Shown one piece after another: positions 35,561-43,084 of a stretch of 64,000 nucleotides of DNA. A program made the translations under genes and the position numbers. How positions within the stretch are numbered: position 1 is the stretch's first letter; every line of letters starts with the position of its first letter. Source of the DNA: Salinispora pacifica CNR114 (GTDB taxonomy: Bacteria > Actinomycetota > Actinomycetes > Mycobacteriales > Micromonosporaceae). Below the pieces are notes generated by a model, which saw nothing but the letters and a program-made list of their open reading frames with translations, was not told the origin of the DNA and did not search any database. The stretch covers positions 200 through 64,199 of the forward strand of contig NZ_AZWO01000013.1 in NCBI RefSeq assembly GCF_000514775.1, read 5' to 3'.

Positions 35561-36115
35561 TTAGGCGTCCTCAGTCTTGAGCTTGCCGTTTACGTAGGGC
35601 TGGGCTGGCCGCTCGAAGCAGGCCCCCGACACTCGCGAGGAAATCGTGCGGACATGGCGGAATCCCTGCTTGCGGTAGTAGTCGTGTAGCCGCGTATTGG
35701 TTGTCCAGGCGTCCAATCGTAGCCACGTCAGGCCGGCGTCATAGGCCCGACCTCCTGCCCAGTCCAGCATTTCGCCGCCCAGGTGGCTACCCGAGTGGAT
35801 CAGCGGAATCATCATCTTCGCGGCATACAGCGCGTCGGCGGGGTCGTCCTCCGGGTACCACAGCGCCTCGGGGTTCCGATCCGGCTTCCATAGGCCGTCT
35901 ACGTCCACGTACGCGGTCAGGGTAATCGTGGCCACGGGAGTGTCACCCTCCCAGACCACCCATGTCTGTCCAGCTGAAACGGTCGATGCCACAGCGGACC
36001 GTGGTAGGGGGATCGACCACTGCTCCTCACCTCGTCCGGCAAGCCATGCCACGCGTTCGCGTCGCCAGCTCATGATGGCGTCGACATCGCTCAGCCGGGC
36101 AGGAGTAATGATCAT
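35561..36115 (-). CDS. GNAT-family N-acetyltransferase
   Basis: A 184-residue single-domain acetyltransferase (residues ~5-165). The acetyl-CoA-binding region shows the pattern around LGGEMLDWAGGRAYDAGLTWLRLDAWTTNTRLHDYYRKQGF, a common GNAT form in which the last part (YYRKQGFRHVRT) closes the CoA site. Substrate unknown. Its ATG overlaps the GntR gene's stop by four bases (ATGA), so it is co-translated with the regulator and probably under its control. Confidence 0.85.
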   Translation of the reverse strand: MIITPARLSDVDAIMSWRRERVAWLAGRGEEQWSIPLPRSAVASTVSAGQTWVVWEGDTPVATITLTAYVDVDGLWKPDRNPEALWYPEDDPADALYAAKMMIPLIHSGSHLGGEMLDWAGGRAYDAGLTWLRLDAWTTNTRLHDYYRKQGFRHVRTISSRVSGACFERPAQPYVNGKLKTEDA

Positions 36116-36909
36116 TCGTGTGCTTCTTCCGGTCGGAAGCGCGCGATGATATCGGCGTCGCCGTGAGTACTGACGATCCGGTTTCGGTCGCCGGCAAACG
36201 GGGTGATGGACACACGGATTGGCCGGTCAGCGGTGTATCCAGTGCGGATGTAGTGCAGCACCGGCGTGCCAGGTTGTAGCCGTAGCAGCGTGGCCTCCTC
36301 CGGCGTGGGCATCCGCGCGGCGTACTCGTCGTAGTAGGCCACCTGCGGGTATCCGCGCTCGGACAACAGCCTGGTGGTGCCCTGCGGGATGTCCCGGGGC
36401 GACAGCAACTCCGGAACCGCCTCGACCAAGTCCATCGGGTAGTAGGTGTCCTGCACCGAGGATGGCTCGCCGTTGACGTAACGGACGCATCGGCGCAGCG
36501 CTGCGGCGGACTCGGATTCCACCTGGAGACGCCTGGCCAGGTCCGGCGGCAGAACCTCGATGGTCAGCCGGAACTCCTGTGCCGCCTCGTATCCCTGCTG
36601 CTTCACCTCCGAGCGCCACGCGTCCGTCTCGGCCCATGGGCTGGGCATCTCCGCGCGGTGCGCGTGGAAGATCAGCGTAACCTTCTCGCGGACCCGCATA
36701 CCGCCAGTGCGTCCCGGCAGCCGCTCGATCAGCCCCTCATTGACGAGCAGTGCGGTGGCGTCACGGACCGTGTTGCGCGAAACGCCGTACTGCTCCTGAA
36801 GTCGGGCCTCGGTCGGGAGCCATGCGCCCACCTCAAGATCTCCGGAGACGATGCGCGCTCGGAAGTCGTCTGCGATCTGACGGTACTTGGGTTTCGCCAC
36901 GCTCCCCAC
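36112..36909 (-). CDS. GntR/HutC-type transcriptional regulator (UTRA domain)
   Basis: A 265-residue regulator: winged helix-turn-helix at ~8-75 (KYRQIADDFRARIVSGDLEVG, LPTEARLQEQYGVSRNTVRDA) and a UTRA ligand-binding domain at ~95-255 with YVNGEPSSVQDTYYPMDL and PGTPVLHYIRTGYTADRPI. HutC-family members sense small metabolites such as sugars, amino acids or nucleotides. Co-transcribed with the GNAT gene and divergent from four small genes. A TTGGT-ACCAA inverted repeat lies just upstream of its ATG, suggesting self-repression. Confidence 0.9.
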   Translation of the reverse strand: MGSVAKPKYRQIADDFRARIVSGDLEVGAWLPTEARLQEQYGVSRNTVRDATALLVNEGLIERLPGRTGGMRVREKVTLIFHAHRAEMPSPWAETDAWRSEVKQQGYEAAQEFRLTIEVLPPDLARRLQVESESAAALRRCVRYVNGEPSSVQDTYYPMDLVEAVPELLSPRDIPQGTTRLLSERGYPQVAYYDEYAARMPTPEEATLLRLQPGTPVLHYIRTGYTADRPIRVSITPFAGDRNRIVSTHGDADIIARFRPEEAHE

Positions 36910-36918
36910 CCTCCTGGT

Positions 36919-36932
36919 TTGGTCCCAACCAA
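36919..36932. promoter_or_regulatory. Putative GntR operator 1, near the gntR start
   Basis: Inverted repeat TTGGT-CCCA-ACCAA, ten bases upstream of the gntR ATG. It shares its half-sites with the repeat at 36983-37001, and both lie in the divergent promoter region of a GntR-family gene, so autoregulation is likely. Confidence 0.55.
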
Positions 36933-36982
36933 TTTAACCGGATGAGCCGGACGGGCTTGACTGTGCTCCAGCGTGCTGAAAT

Positions 36983-37001
36983 CGTTGGTATGAAACCAAC
37001 G
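36983..37001. promoter_or_regulatory. Putative GntR operator 2, near the small-gene operon start
   Basis: Perfect inverted repeat CGTTGGT-ATGAA-ACCAACG, about 15 bases upstream of the first small gene. Same half-sites (TTGGT and ACCAA) as the site at 36919, in the mirror position relative to the other divergent gene. Confidence 0.65.
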
Positions 37002-37015
37002 TTACGGGTTGTCGG

Positions 37016-37282
37016 GTGATCGTCACCGAGGGAGCGGGCATGGACGGTGAGGGTAGGCAGGCCACGCCGGCCAACCTCCAAGCGGGAGAACTCTCCCGGG
37101 AGATGGAAGGCGTTAACCGCGTACTCGCCAACACCGCTGTACTGCTGGCTGGTCTTGACCAGGCCGACAGCGCGCGGGATCTGAGAAATCTGACGTACTC
37201 CCCGTTGCGCACCGCAGTCGAGCAGGCTGTTGATTCGGCCGCTCGCGTGACGGAGTTCTTGCGGGCGCAAGCCCGGATGTAG
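37016..37282 (+). CDS. Small hypothetical protein, first gene of divergent small-gene run
   Basis: An 88-codon frame from a GTG (80 residues from the ATG at 37040). The predicted protein is helical and acidic (GELSREMEGVNRVLANTAVLLAGLDQADSARDL, then a second helix LRTAVEQAVDSAARVTEFLRAQ). No family recognised. It begins right behind the GntR-type inverted repeat at 36983-37001. Confidence 0.55.
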   Translation: MIVTEGAGMDGEGRQATPANLQAGELSREMEGVNRVLANTAVLLAGLDQADSARDLRNLTYSPLRTAVEQAVDSAARVTEFLRAQARM

Positions 37283-37411
37283 ACCGGGCTCAGGTTATTC
37301 CACCCCTCCGCGAAGCGACAGCCCTACGCCCATCAGTCCGGATGCGCTGTGGGACCGCCCACTTCATTGGAACTGGAGGGGTAGTCCCTCCAACACCATC
37401 AAGGAGACCCA

Positions 37412-37624
37412 ATGCGAATTCGCTGGTTCCGCCGTCGAAGGGGTAACCCGCCAGCACTGGCGCGCTGCGCTAGCAAATCTCACAGCCCTGCGTTGACGCA
37501 GCGTGCTAGGCCGGTCAATCTGCCGGCGTGGATGACCCAACCCACCGTCGCCAACCCCCAGGTAGGCCGCGTCGGCTGGCTTACCCCGGCGCAGCAGTGG
37601 CGAGCCAACGGAGGCCGCTGGTGA
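37412..37624 (+). CDS. Small basic hypothetical protein
   Basis: A 70-residue basic protein (MRIRWFRRRRGNPPAL start, ending WLTPAQQWRANGGRW). A clean AAGGAG ribosome site eight bases before the ATG supports translation. The C-terminal LTPAQQWRANGG motif is reminiscent of small proteins that accompany GntR-type regulators in other actinomycetes, but no function is known. Confidence 0.6.
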   Translation: MRIRWFRRRRGNPPALARCASKSHSPALTQRARPVNLPAWMTQPTVANPQVGRVGWLTPAQQWRANGGRW

Positions 37625-37678
37625 TCGCGCACCAGCCGCCCGTCCGAAGCGCCGACAGGCGAGACTGAGGGGACGTCG

Positions 37679-37831
37679 ATGGTTGTCGCTGCTATTGCCG
37701 TCGTCGTTGGGCTCGCCGTTGGCGTGGTCCTGGGCCTGGTGACCAAGAGCCGTTCGGGCAGTTGGTGCCCCCGGTGTGGTGACCTCAAGCGCTGCCTACG
37801 TGACCACCACGCGGGCGGGAGCCGGCCGTGA
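37679..37831 (+). CDS. 50-residue membrane protein with zinc-ribbon-like tail
   Basis: Too short for most gene callers. The ATG at 37679 follows a GAGGGG site. Residues ~2-20 are a single hydrophobic helix (MVVAAIAVVVGLAVGVVLGL), and the tail WCPRCGDLKRCLRDHH has CxxC and two histidines, so a metal-binding cytoplasmic or extracellular knob is plausible. Its stop overlaps the next gene's GTG start (GTGA), a sign of translational coupling. Confidence 0.6.
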   Translation: MVVAAIAVVVGLAVGVVLGLVTKSRSGSWCPRCGDLKRCLRDHHAGGSRP

Positions 37832-38361
37832 TCCGCGCACACGACCCGATGCGCCCGCTGTGGCGGTGCCGGGCCTGCGGCGCCGACTGGCCCTGCCAGC
37901 CCGCGCGGCTCGCGTTGTTGGCTGAGTATCGCGGCAGGAGGTCAGCGCTGCTGGCCCACCAGGGCAAGCTCCTGGCCGAGGCAGCTGATCAGCTATCCCG
38001 GCTCAACGGCACCAGGCCGGACCTCAGGGAGAGGTTTGTCGACTGGTGCTGGCGGGCGGAACCCGACCACCCCACAACCAGCGCCTTCGAGCCGGGAGAC
38101 CTGGACCTGGACCTGGTGTTTCGCGGAATCGAAATGATCATCCGTAGCCACTGGGGAGGCCGGACCTGCCCCCGGTGCGCGAACAAGGGTTGCCCGCATC
38201 TCGACTGGGCCGACGGCTGGCTGGCCCGACTACGACGATCACCGCACGGCAATCAGGCAGAGCACCCCGGGCAGCGTTCCGTCACTACTTCCAGCGGAAG
38301 TGCACGAATAGCCGGCCGAAGTTCTTCGAGTCCTTCTCCACCCGATGGTAGAGCGCCTTGA
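37828..38361 (+). CDS. Conserved hypothetical zinc-ribbon protein
   Basis: A 177-codon frame from a GTG overlapping the preceding small gene. The start WRCRACGADWPCQPARLALLAEY contains CxxC plus a further Cys, and a second cluster is at CPRCANKGCPHLDWADGWL near residue 125. The core ends around residue 135; the Ser/Arg-rich remainder overlaps the convergent Smr gene. This type of protein is recurrent next to GntR genes in Micromonosporaceae, function unknown. Confidence 0.6.
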   Translation: MIRAHDPMRPLWRCRACGADWPCQPARLALLAEYRGRRSALLAHQGKLLAEAADQLSRLNGTRPDLRERFVDWCWRAEPDHPTTSAFEPGDLDLDLVFRGIEMIIRSHWGGRTCPRCANKGCPHLDWADGWLARLRRSPHGNQAEHPGQRSVTTSSGSARIAGRSSSSPSPPDGRAP

Positions 38362-38539
38362 CGTCCTTCTGATCAAGGAACCGGAGCACCCGCTTCTTGA
38401 GCTGGCCGGACCCCTTGCCGGGGATGATCTCCACCAGGGTGGCCTTCTTCGCCACCGCCTCATCGATGATTCCGCGCAGGGCCCGGTCGATGTCGGCACC
38501 CCGGTTGTAGATGTCGTGCAGGTCCAGCTTCAGCTTCAC
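38285..38539 (-). CDS. Smr-domain protein
   Basis: An 84-residue protein containing only an Smr domain (the MutS2-type small endonuclease fold): LKLDLHDIYNRGADIDRAL near the start, VEIIPGKGSGQLKKRVLRFL around residues 36-55 and the C-terminal VHFRWK. Stand-alone Smr proteins nick branched or structured nucleic acids in some bacteria, but the catalytic residues vary and activity is not proven. It ends inside the 3' tail of the convergent small gene. Confidence 0.8.
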   Translation of the reverse strand: MKLKLDLHDIYNRGADIDRALRGIIDEAVAKKATLVEIIPGKGSGQLKKRVLRFLDQKDVKALYHRVEKDSKNFGRLFVHFRWK

Positions 38540-38618
38540 CGCCGGGCCTCCGCCACGTCGACTCCGTTGCCAGCACCATCGTAGGCGGCGGGGCGGGCGA
38601 AGGGCCGCCCGGTAAGGG

Positions 38619-38981
38619 TCAGCGACCGACCCGGGCCTGCACCCGGCGCAACGCCGCCTGATAGTCCGCGTTGCCGTGGTGCATCGCCGCCGCGATCCGC
38701 AGATGCCGCAGCGCGTCGACCGGCCGATTCAGCCGCTCCAGCGTCCGACCCAACACGTGGTGGGCGTAGTGGTCACTCGGGTCCCGATCAACCAGCTCGC
38801 GTAGCTGCTCCTCGGCGCGGCTGAGCTGCGCCGAGGAGAAGTACGCCCGGGCCAGCAGTTGACGCACGGCGGTGTTGCCGGGCTCGGCCGCGAGGATGGG
38901 TTCGAGCAGCCGAGCCGCTTCGGACGGGTCCCCAGCTTCGAAGCACCGGGTCGCCCGTCGATACTCGGCCAGCAGATCCAT
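38619..38981 (-). CDS. TPR-repeat protein
   Basis: A 120-residue tetratricopeptide protein of about three repeats (MDLLAEYRRATRCFEAGDPSEAARLLEPILAAEPGNTAV, AYFSSAQLSRAEEQLRELVDRDP, HYAHHVLGRTLERLNRPVDALRHLRIA). A protein-protein adaptor of unknown partner. The ATG at 38981 has a strong GAGGGGG site; the long upstream frame is rejected. Confidence 0.85.
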   Translation of the reverse strand: MDLLAEYRRATRCFEAGDPSEAARLLEPILAAEPGNTAVRQLLARAYFSSAQLSRAEEQLRELVDRDPSDHYAHHVLGRTLERLNRPVDALRHLRIAAAMHHGNADYQAALRRVQARVGR

Positions 38982-39201
38982 CCGACCCACCCCCTCACCT
39001 GTCGTGTCGGCACCCTGCCACCACCACCGGCACCACCGCCACGGTGGGCACACCATCCAGACGGAGCCTGCCGGCCTACCGGTTGAGGATAGGTTCACCG
39101 ACCGAGGGCGGGAACCCGAAGCGATCCACGGCCGGTCTCCGCCGGACGAGACAGGGGCATACCGGGGCGATTTCCGGGTAACGGGCCGCCGGAGGTGGGC
39201 C

Positions 39202-39927
39202 ATGGTCGCGCTGACAGTGAACCCGCCCTCAGCCCAACGGCTGCGGGCGGTTGACGAATTCCTCGCCGAGGCCTGGACAGACCAGGCGCGGCACGACAGC
39301 CGGCTGCGCGATCTTGCTGTCGAGGTGGAATTCGACCGGGGCGTAGCCCACCTGACCGGAGAGGTCGCGGAGCCGGAGGACCTACGTCTGGTGCGGGATC
39401 GGGTCGGCCGGCTCGCCGGGGTCCTGGCCATCTGGGCCCGGGTCCGGGTCGGCGGCCGAGATCCGGTCGTGGTGGACCTGGGCTGCGGGGGGACCAAACA
39501 GTGGCCGGACAACCTGGGCCTGGACATCTACCCCGCGGTCGGGGTCGATGCGGTAGCCGACCTGTCGCGCACCCTGCCCCTGGCCGACAACTCGGTGGAC
39601 GTCTTCTTCGCCGTCCACATCCTGGAGCACCTGATCGACTTTTTGCCGTTGGTGGACGAGGCGCACCGGGTGCTCCGACCCGGTGGCGTCCTGCACGTGA
39701 TGAGCCCCTGGTGGGGACATGTCAACGCGGTCGCCGACCCCACCCACGTACGGCTGCTCGACATCCAGACCATCAAGGGCATCTGCTTCCAACGCCCGCC
39801 GGACGCTCCGCGCTGGTACCCCCTGCACGCCGGCTGTGACGGGGCCAGCATCTTCGCCGACCTGACCCTCCTACCGCCCGATGGGCCCGCCCCCACCCCA
39901 GCCCACCTGGCCCGCTTCTTCGCCTGA
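39202..39927 (+). CDS. BON-domain/SAM-methyltransferase fusion protein
   Basis: A 241-residue protein. Residues ~10-85 look like a BON domain (HDSRLRDLAVEVEFDRGVAHLTGEV, VRDRVGRLAGVLAIWARV), usually a periplasmic or membrane-associated lipid-binding fold. Residues ~95-235 form a methyltransferase of the class I type (VVDLGCGGTKQWPDNLGLDI, HILEHLIDFLPLVDEAHRVLRPGG). The glycine motif and LRPGG are intact. No signal peptide is seen, so the domain combination is unusual. The ATG at 39202 has a GGAGGTGG site. Confidence 0.75.
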   Translation: MVALTVNPPSAQRLRAVDEFLAEAWTDQARHDSRLRDLAVEVEFDRGVAHLTGEVAEPEDLRLVRDRVGRLAGVLAIWARVRVGGRDPVVVDLGCGGTKQWPDNLGLDIYPAVGVDAVADLSRTLPLADNSVDVFFAVHILEHLIDFLPLVDEAHRVLRPGGVLHVMSPWWGHVNAVADPTHVRLLDIQTIKGICFQRPPDAPRWYPLHAGCDGASIFADLTLLPPDGPAPTPAHLARFFA

Positions 39928-39929
39928 GC

Positions 39930-42683
39930 TCAGTCGGGCTCGGGACCGACCCGGGTGGGATCGGGCGCACTCGGGGCGCGAAGTGGCCGCTCCAAGGGGC
40001 TGGTCAGCGCGGATGGGGCGACTCCAGCGGCGAAACGGGTCGAATCAGCGGCCAGGTCCGGGTGTTCGACGCCGAGGGCAACCGCCGCCGCCTCTCGAAG
40101 GCCCAACCCTGCGCCCTCACCGTACGTCCGGTCGAAGCTGACATCGCCGAGCGCCGCGCGCACCTGCGCCTGCCACCGCGCAAGGTACTCGCCGTTGATG
40201 CCCGGCACCGCGCCCAGGGCGGCCCCCCGCGCCTGGGCCGCGCCGAAGAGACGGGCGGCGGTCAACGGATCGCCCCCCGCGGCACAACGCACCGCGATCG
40301 CCTGCATCGTGTCACAGGCACGGCGGTGGAAACCGTGCGCCATCCGGGACCGCAGCGACGCCAACAGGTGCTCGTGCGCGGCGATCAGGTCACCCCGAGC
40401 GAGCGCCACCAGGCCAAGCAGCATGTCCACCGTCCGGCGGCCCCGTTCCACCGGGCGTCCCGCCTCGACCGGGCGGGCCGCGCCGAGCAGCTCCGCCGCC
40501 TCGTCCAAGGCACCCCGACGCCACAGCAACTCCGCCAGGCTGAGGACGGCGAAGAGGGCGTCGTCCACCACCTCCTGCCGCTGGGCCCAGTCAATGACCT
40601 CCCGGCACACCTGTTCCGCCTCGGCGAACTGCCCCAGGTCAACCAGGGGAGCCGCCCGGCTGGCCAGCACCCGGGCCAGCAGTCCGGCATCGCCGGCCCG
40701 GCGGGCCACCGTCTCCGCCTGCTCCGACAGGCGCAGCTCCGCGCCGAAGTCGCCGTCCGCCCCCGCATGCAGCGAATGCGCGTGACGCGCCGCCGCCAGC
40801 TCCACGTCCGGGATGCGCTCACCGGTCTCGACGCTCCGGTCATACAGCCGGGACAACCAGAGCCGGCCCTTCCCGGCCAGGCCCCGCTCCCGCCACCACT
40901 GGTCCATCCCGACGACGAGCGCGAGCCCCGCCCGGGCGCTACCGCCCGTCGCGCACCAACGAAGCGCGGCTCGCAACTCCCCGGCGAGCGGGTCGAACGC
41001 GTGCAGCGAGAGCGTTACCGGCCGGCCGTCCGGCCCCAAGCCCAACCGCTGTAACGCGTGTGCGGACCAGGCCACGTGTCGATTCCGCGCCGCCGGCTCC
41101 TCACCCGCCGCCACCAACCGGCCGGCCGCGTAGGCGCGGATCGGGTCGAGCATCCGATAGGTGCTACCACCGATCTCCGGCTCGGCCAACACCATCGACT
41201 TCTCCACCAGCACCGACAGCGGATCGAGCTGGTCGCCGTCCAACAGCCACTCCACCGCTGCCAGATCCACCGGCCCGGCGAACACCGCCAGCCAGCGCAG
41301 CAGCCGGGCCGCCCCCGGGTCCAGCTGCTGGTACGACCAGCGGAGGTTCGCCCGCATGCTGTAATGCCGCACGGCAAGCCCGGTCTCGGAATCACCCCGG
41401 CCGGCGTCGAGGGCGCCCAGAACGTCGTCGAGACGGTCGGCGAGCTGCCCGACCGAGAGCACCCGCAGCCGGGCAGCGGCCAGTTCGATGGCGAGCGGCA
41501 GGCCATCCAATCGCCGTACGACCCGGCGTAGGTCCACCCACTCCGCCGGGTCGGGCCGCCGGCCGCCCCGTGCCGCCGTGGCGCGATCGAGCAGCAGGGC
41601 AACCGCGTCGCTCTCCGCTCCGGCCACCGGTGGGTCGACCGAGAGTGGAGGAATTCGCCACACCACCTCGCCGGGAAGTCCGAACGACTCCCGGCTGGTC
41701 GCGAGCACCCGCACCCCCACCCCACCGGCGAGCAGCTGGGAGATCACCTGGGCGGACGCCGACAACTGGGCGTCCCCGGTGTCCAGCAGCATCAGCATCC
41801 GGCGGGCAGCGGCGTACTCCACCAGGGTGTCCACCATCGAGCGGCCCGGTTCCGGACGGAGGCCGAGCCCGGCAGCGACCGCGTACGCCACCAGCCCCGG
41901 CTCTGCCACCGTGGCGAGATCAACGAACCAGACACCGTCCGGATGGGACTCGACCAGGTCGGCGGCGAGCTCCACCGCCAGCCGGGTCTTGCCGGATCCC
42001 CCCGCGCCGACCACCGTGACCAGGCGGTAGCTCTCCACCAACCGGCGCAGTTCGGCCCACTCGGCCTGCCGACCAACGAACGAGGTAACCGGGGTAGGCA
42101 GGTTGTGCGCCGCCGCGTCCGCGGTGCGTGGACGCGGGAACTGCTGCTCCAGATCGGCGGCGGTCAGCTGGAAGAGGCGTTCCCGGTCGTCGAAGCCACG
42201 CAGTCGGTGCAGGCCCAGGTCGAGTAGGGAGGCGCCGCCGGGCAACGGGTGGGCGTGCCGCGCGGTCGCCGCGGAGCAGAGCACTTGTCCACCGTGCGCA
42301 GCGGCGGCGATCCGAGCGGCCCGGTGCACCTCTGCGCTCACGTACTCGCCGTCACGGGGCTCCGCCCACCCGGTGTGCAGCCCCATCCGCACCCGCGGGG
42401 TGGCGTCCGGGGTTGGCCAGTCGTAGCTGGTCAGGGCACGTTGGGCGGCCAGGCAGGCGGTCAGCGCGGCGGACGCGTCGGCAAAGGCCAGGAAGAACGA
42501 GTCACCCTCGGTGAGCAGCTCCGCCCCCTTGGTGGCGACGATGGTCCGGCGCAGTAGGCGCCGGTGTTCCCGCAGCACTGGCCGGTAGTCCGGCCCGAGC
42601 AGTTGGGCCAGCCGGGTGGAGCCCTCAATGTCGGTGAAGACGAAGGTCACCCACCCGGTCGGGAGGTGGATCCGTGGCGACAT
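39930..42683 (-). CDS. Class III adenylate/guanylate cyclase-NTPase fusion regulator
   Basis: A 917-residue multidomain protein. The N-terminal cyclase domain (~5-180) has FVFTDIEGSTRL with the first metal Asp and GDSFFLAF with the second. An ATPase domain (~215-560) follows with Walker A VVGAGGSGKTRLAVELA and a Walker B region LMLLDTGDAQL; the common LDNCEH form is altered but the key Asp remains. The rest is an alpha-helical, TPR-like sensor region. Such proteins are thought to be nucleotide-controlled transcriptional or signalling regulators; no C-terminal DNA-binding domain is visible. The ATG at 42683 follows GGAGG. Confidence 0.8.
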   Translation of the reverse strand: MSPRIHLPTGWVTFVFTDIEGSTRLAQLLGPDYRPVLREHRRLLRRTIVATKGAELLTEGDSFFLAFADASAALTACLAAQRALTSYDWPTPDATPRVRMGLHTGWAEPRDGEYVSAEVHRAARIAAAAHGGQVLCSAATARHAHPLPGGASLLDLGLHRLRGFDDRERLFQLTAADLEQQFPRPRTADAAAHNLPTPVTSFVGRQAEWAELRRLVESYRLVTVVGAGGSGKTRLAVELAADLVESHPDGVWFVDLATVAEPGLVAYAVAAGLGLRPEPGRSMVDTLVEYAAARRMLMLLDTGDAQLSASAQVISQLLAGGVGVRVLATSRESFGLPGEVVWRIPPLSVDPPVAGAESDAVALLLDRATAARGGRRPDPAEWVDLRRVVRRLDGLPLAIELAAARLRVLSVGQLADRLDDVLGALDAGRGDSETGLAVRHYSMRANLRWSYQQLDPGAARLLRWLAVFAGPVDLAAVEWLLDGDQLDPLSVLVEKSMVLAEPEIGGSTYRMLDPIRAYAAGRLVAAGEEPAARNRHVAWSAHALQRLGLGPDGRPVTLSLHAFDPLAGELRAALRWCATGGSARAGLALVVGMDQWWRERGLAGKGRLWLSRLYDRSVETGERIPDVELAAARHAHSLHAGADGDFGAELRLSEQAETVARRAGDAGLLARVLASRAAPLVDLGQFAEAEQVCREVIDWAQRQEVVDDALFAVLSLAELLWRRGALDEAAELLGAARPVEAGRPVERGRRTVDMLLGLVALARGDLIAAHEHLLASLRSRMAHGFHRRACDTMQAIAVRCAAGGDPLTAARLFGAAQARGAALGAVPGINGEYLARWQAQVRAALGDVSFDRTYGEGAGLGLREAAAVALGVEHPDLAADSTRFAAGVAPSALTSPLERPLRAPSAPDPTRVGPEPD

Positions 42684-42833
42684 GCGTGGAACCTCCGCCC
42701 AGGACGTCTGGTTCATGCTGCCTGAATCCAGTCCGTCACATATCGCGAGAATGACGGCCCGGTTCTGCTCCAAAGTGCCACTCCGCGCCGGCGTCGGCAA
42801 GCGCGGGTGAGACGTTGACGAATCGAAACCGGT

Positions 42834-43046
42834 TTAGCAGCCGCAGCCCCCGCCGCAGCAGCCCCCACCTGCGCTGGGAGCGTTACCGCCAGATCCGCTA
42901 CGGCCAATTGTCGCGACGGTGGAAAGGAGTTTGACCGTCTCGTCGTGCCCCTGCGGGCAGCGGGCCGGCTCAGCGGCCCGGGCCATCGGCCGATTGACCT
43001 CGAAGGTGCCGCCGCAGACGCGGCAACGGAACTCGTATCGGGGCAT
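42834..43046 (-). CDS. FmdB-family zinc-ribbon protein
   Basis: A 70-residue FmdB-type protein: MPRYEFRCRVCGGTFEVN with CxxC and a second pair at CPQGH, forming a zinc ribbon, then a Gly/Cys-rich tail (GGGCCGGGCGC). The family is linked to formamidase regulation by name only; role here unknown. Its ATG lies 38 bases from the divergent transglycosylase start. Confidence 0.8.
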   Translation of the reverse strand: MPRYEFRCRVCGGTFEVNRPMARAAEPARCPQGHDETVKLLSTVATIGRSGSGGNAPSAGGGCCGGGCGC

Positions 43047-43084
43047 GCTTGCAGCCTACGACCGCTCCGGACGACCAACCGAAC

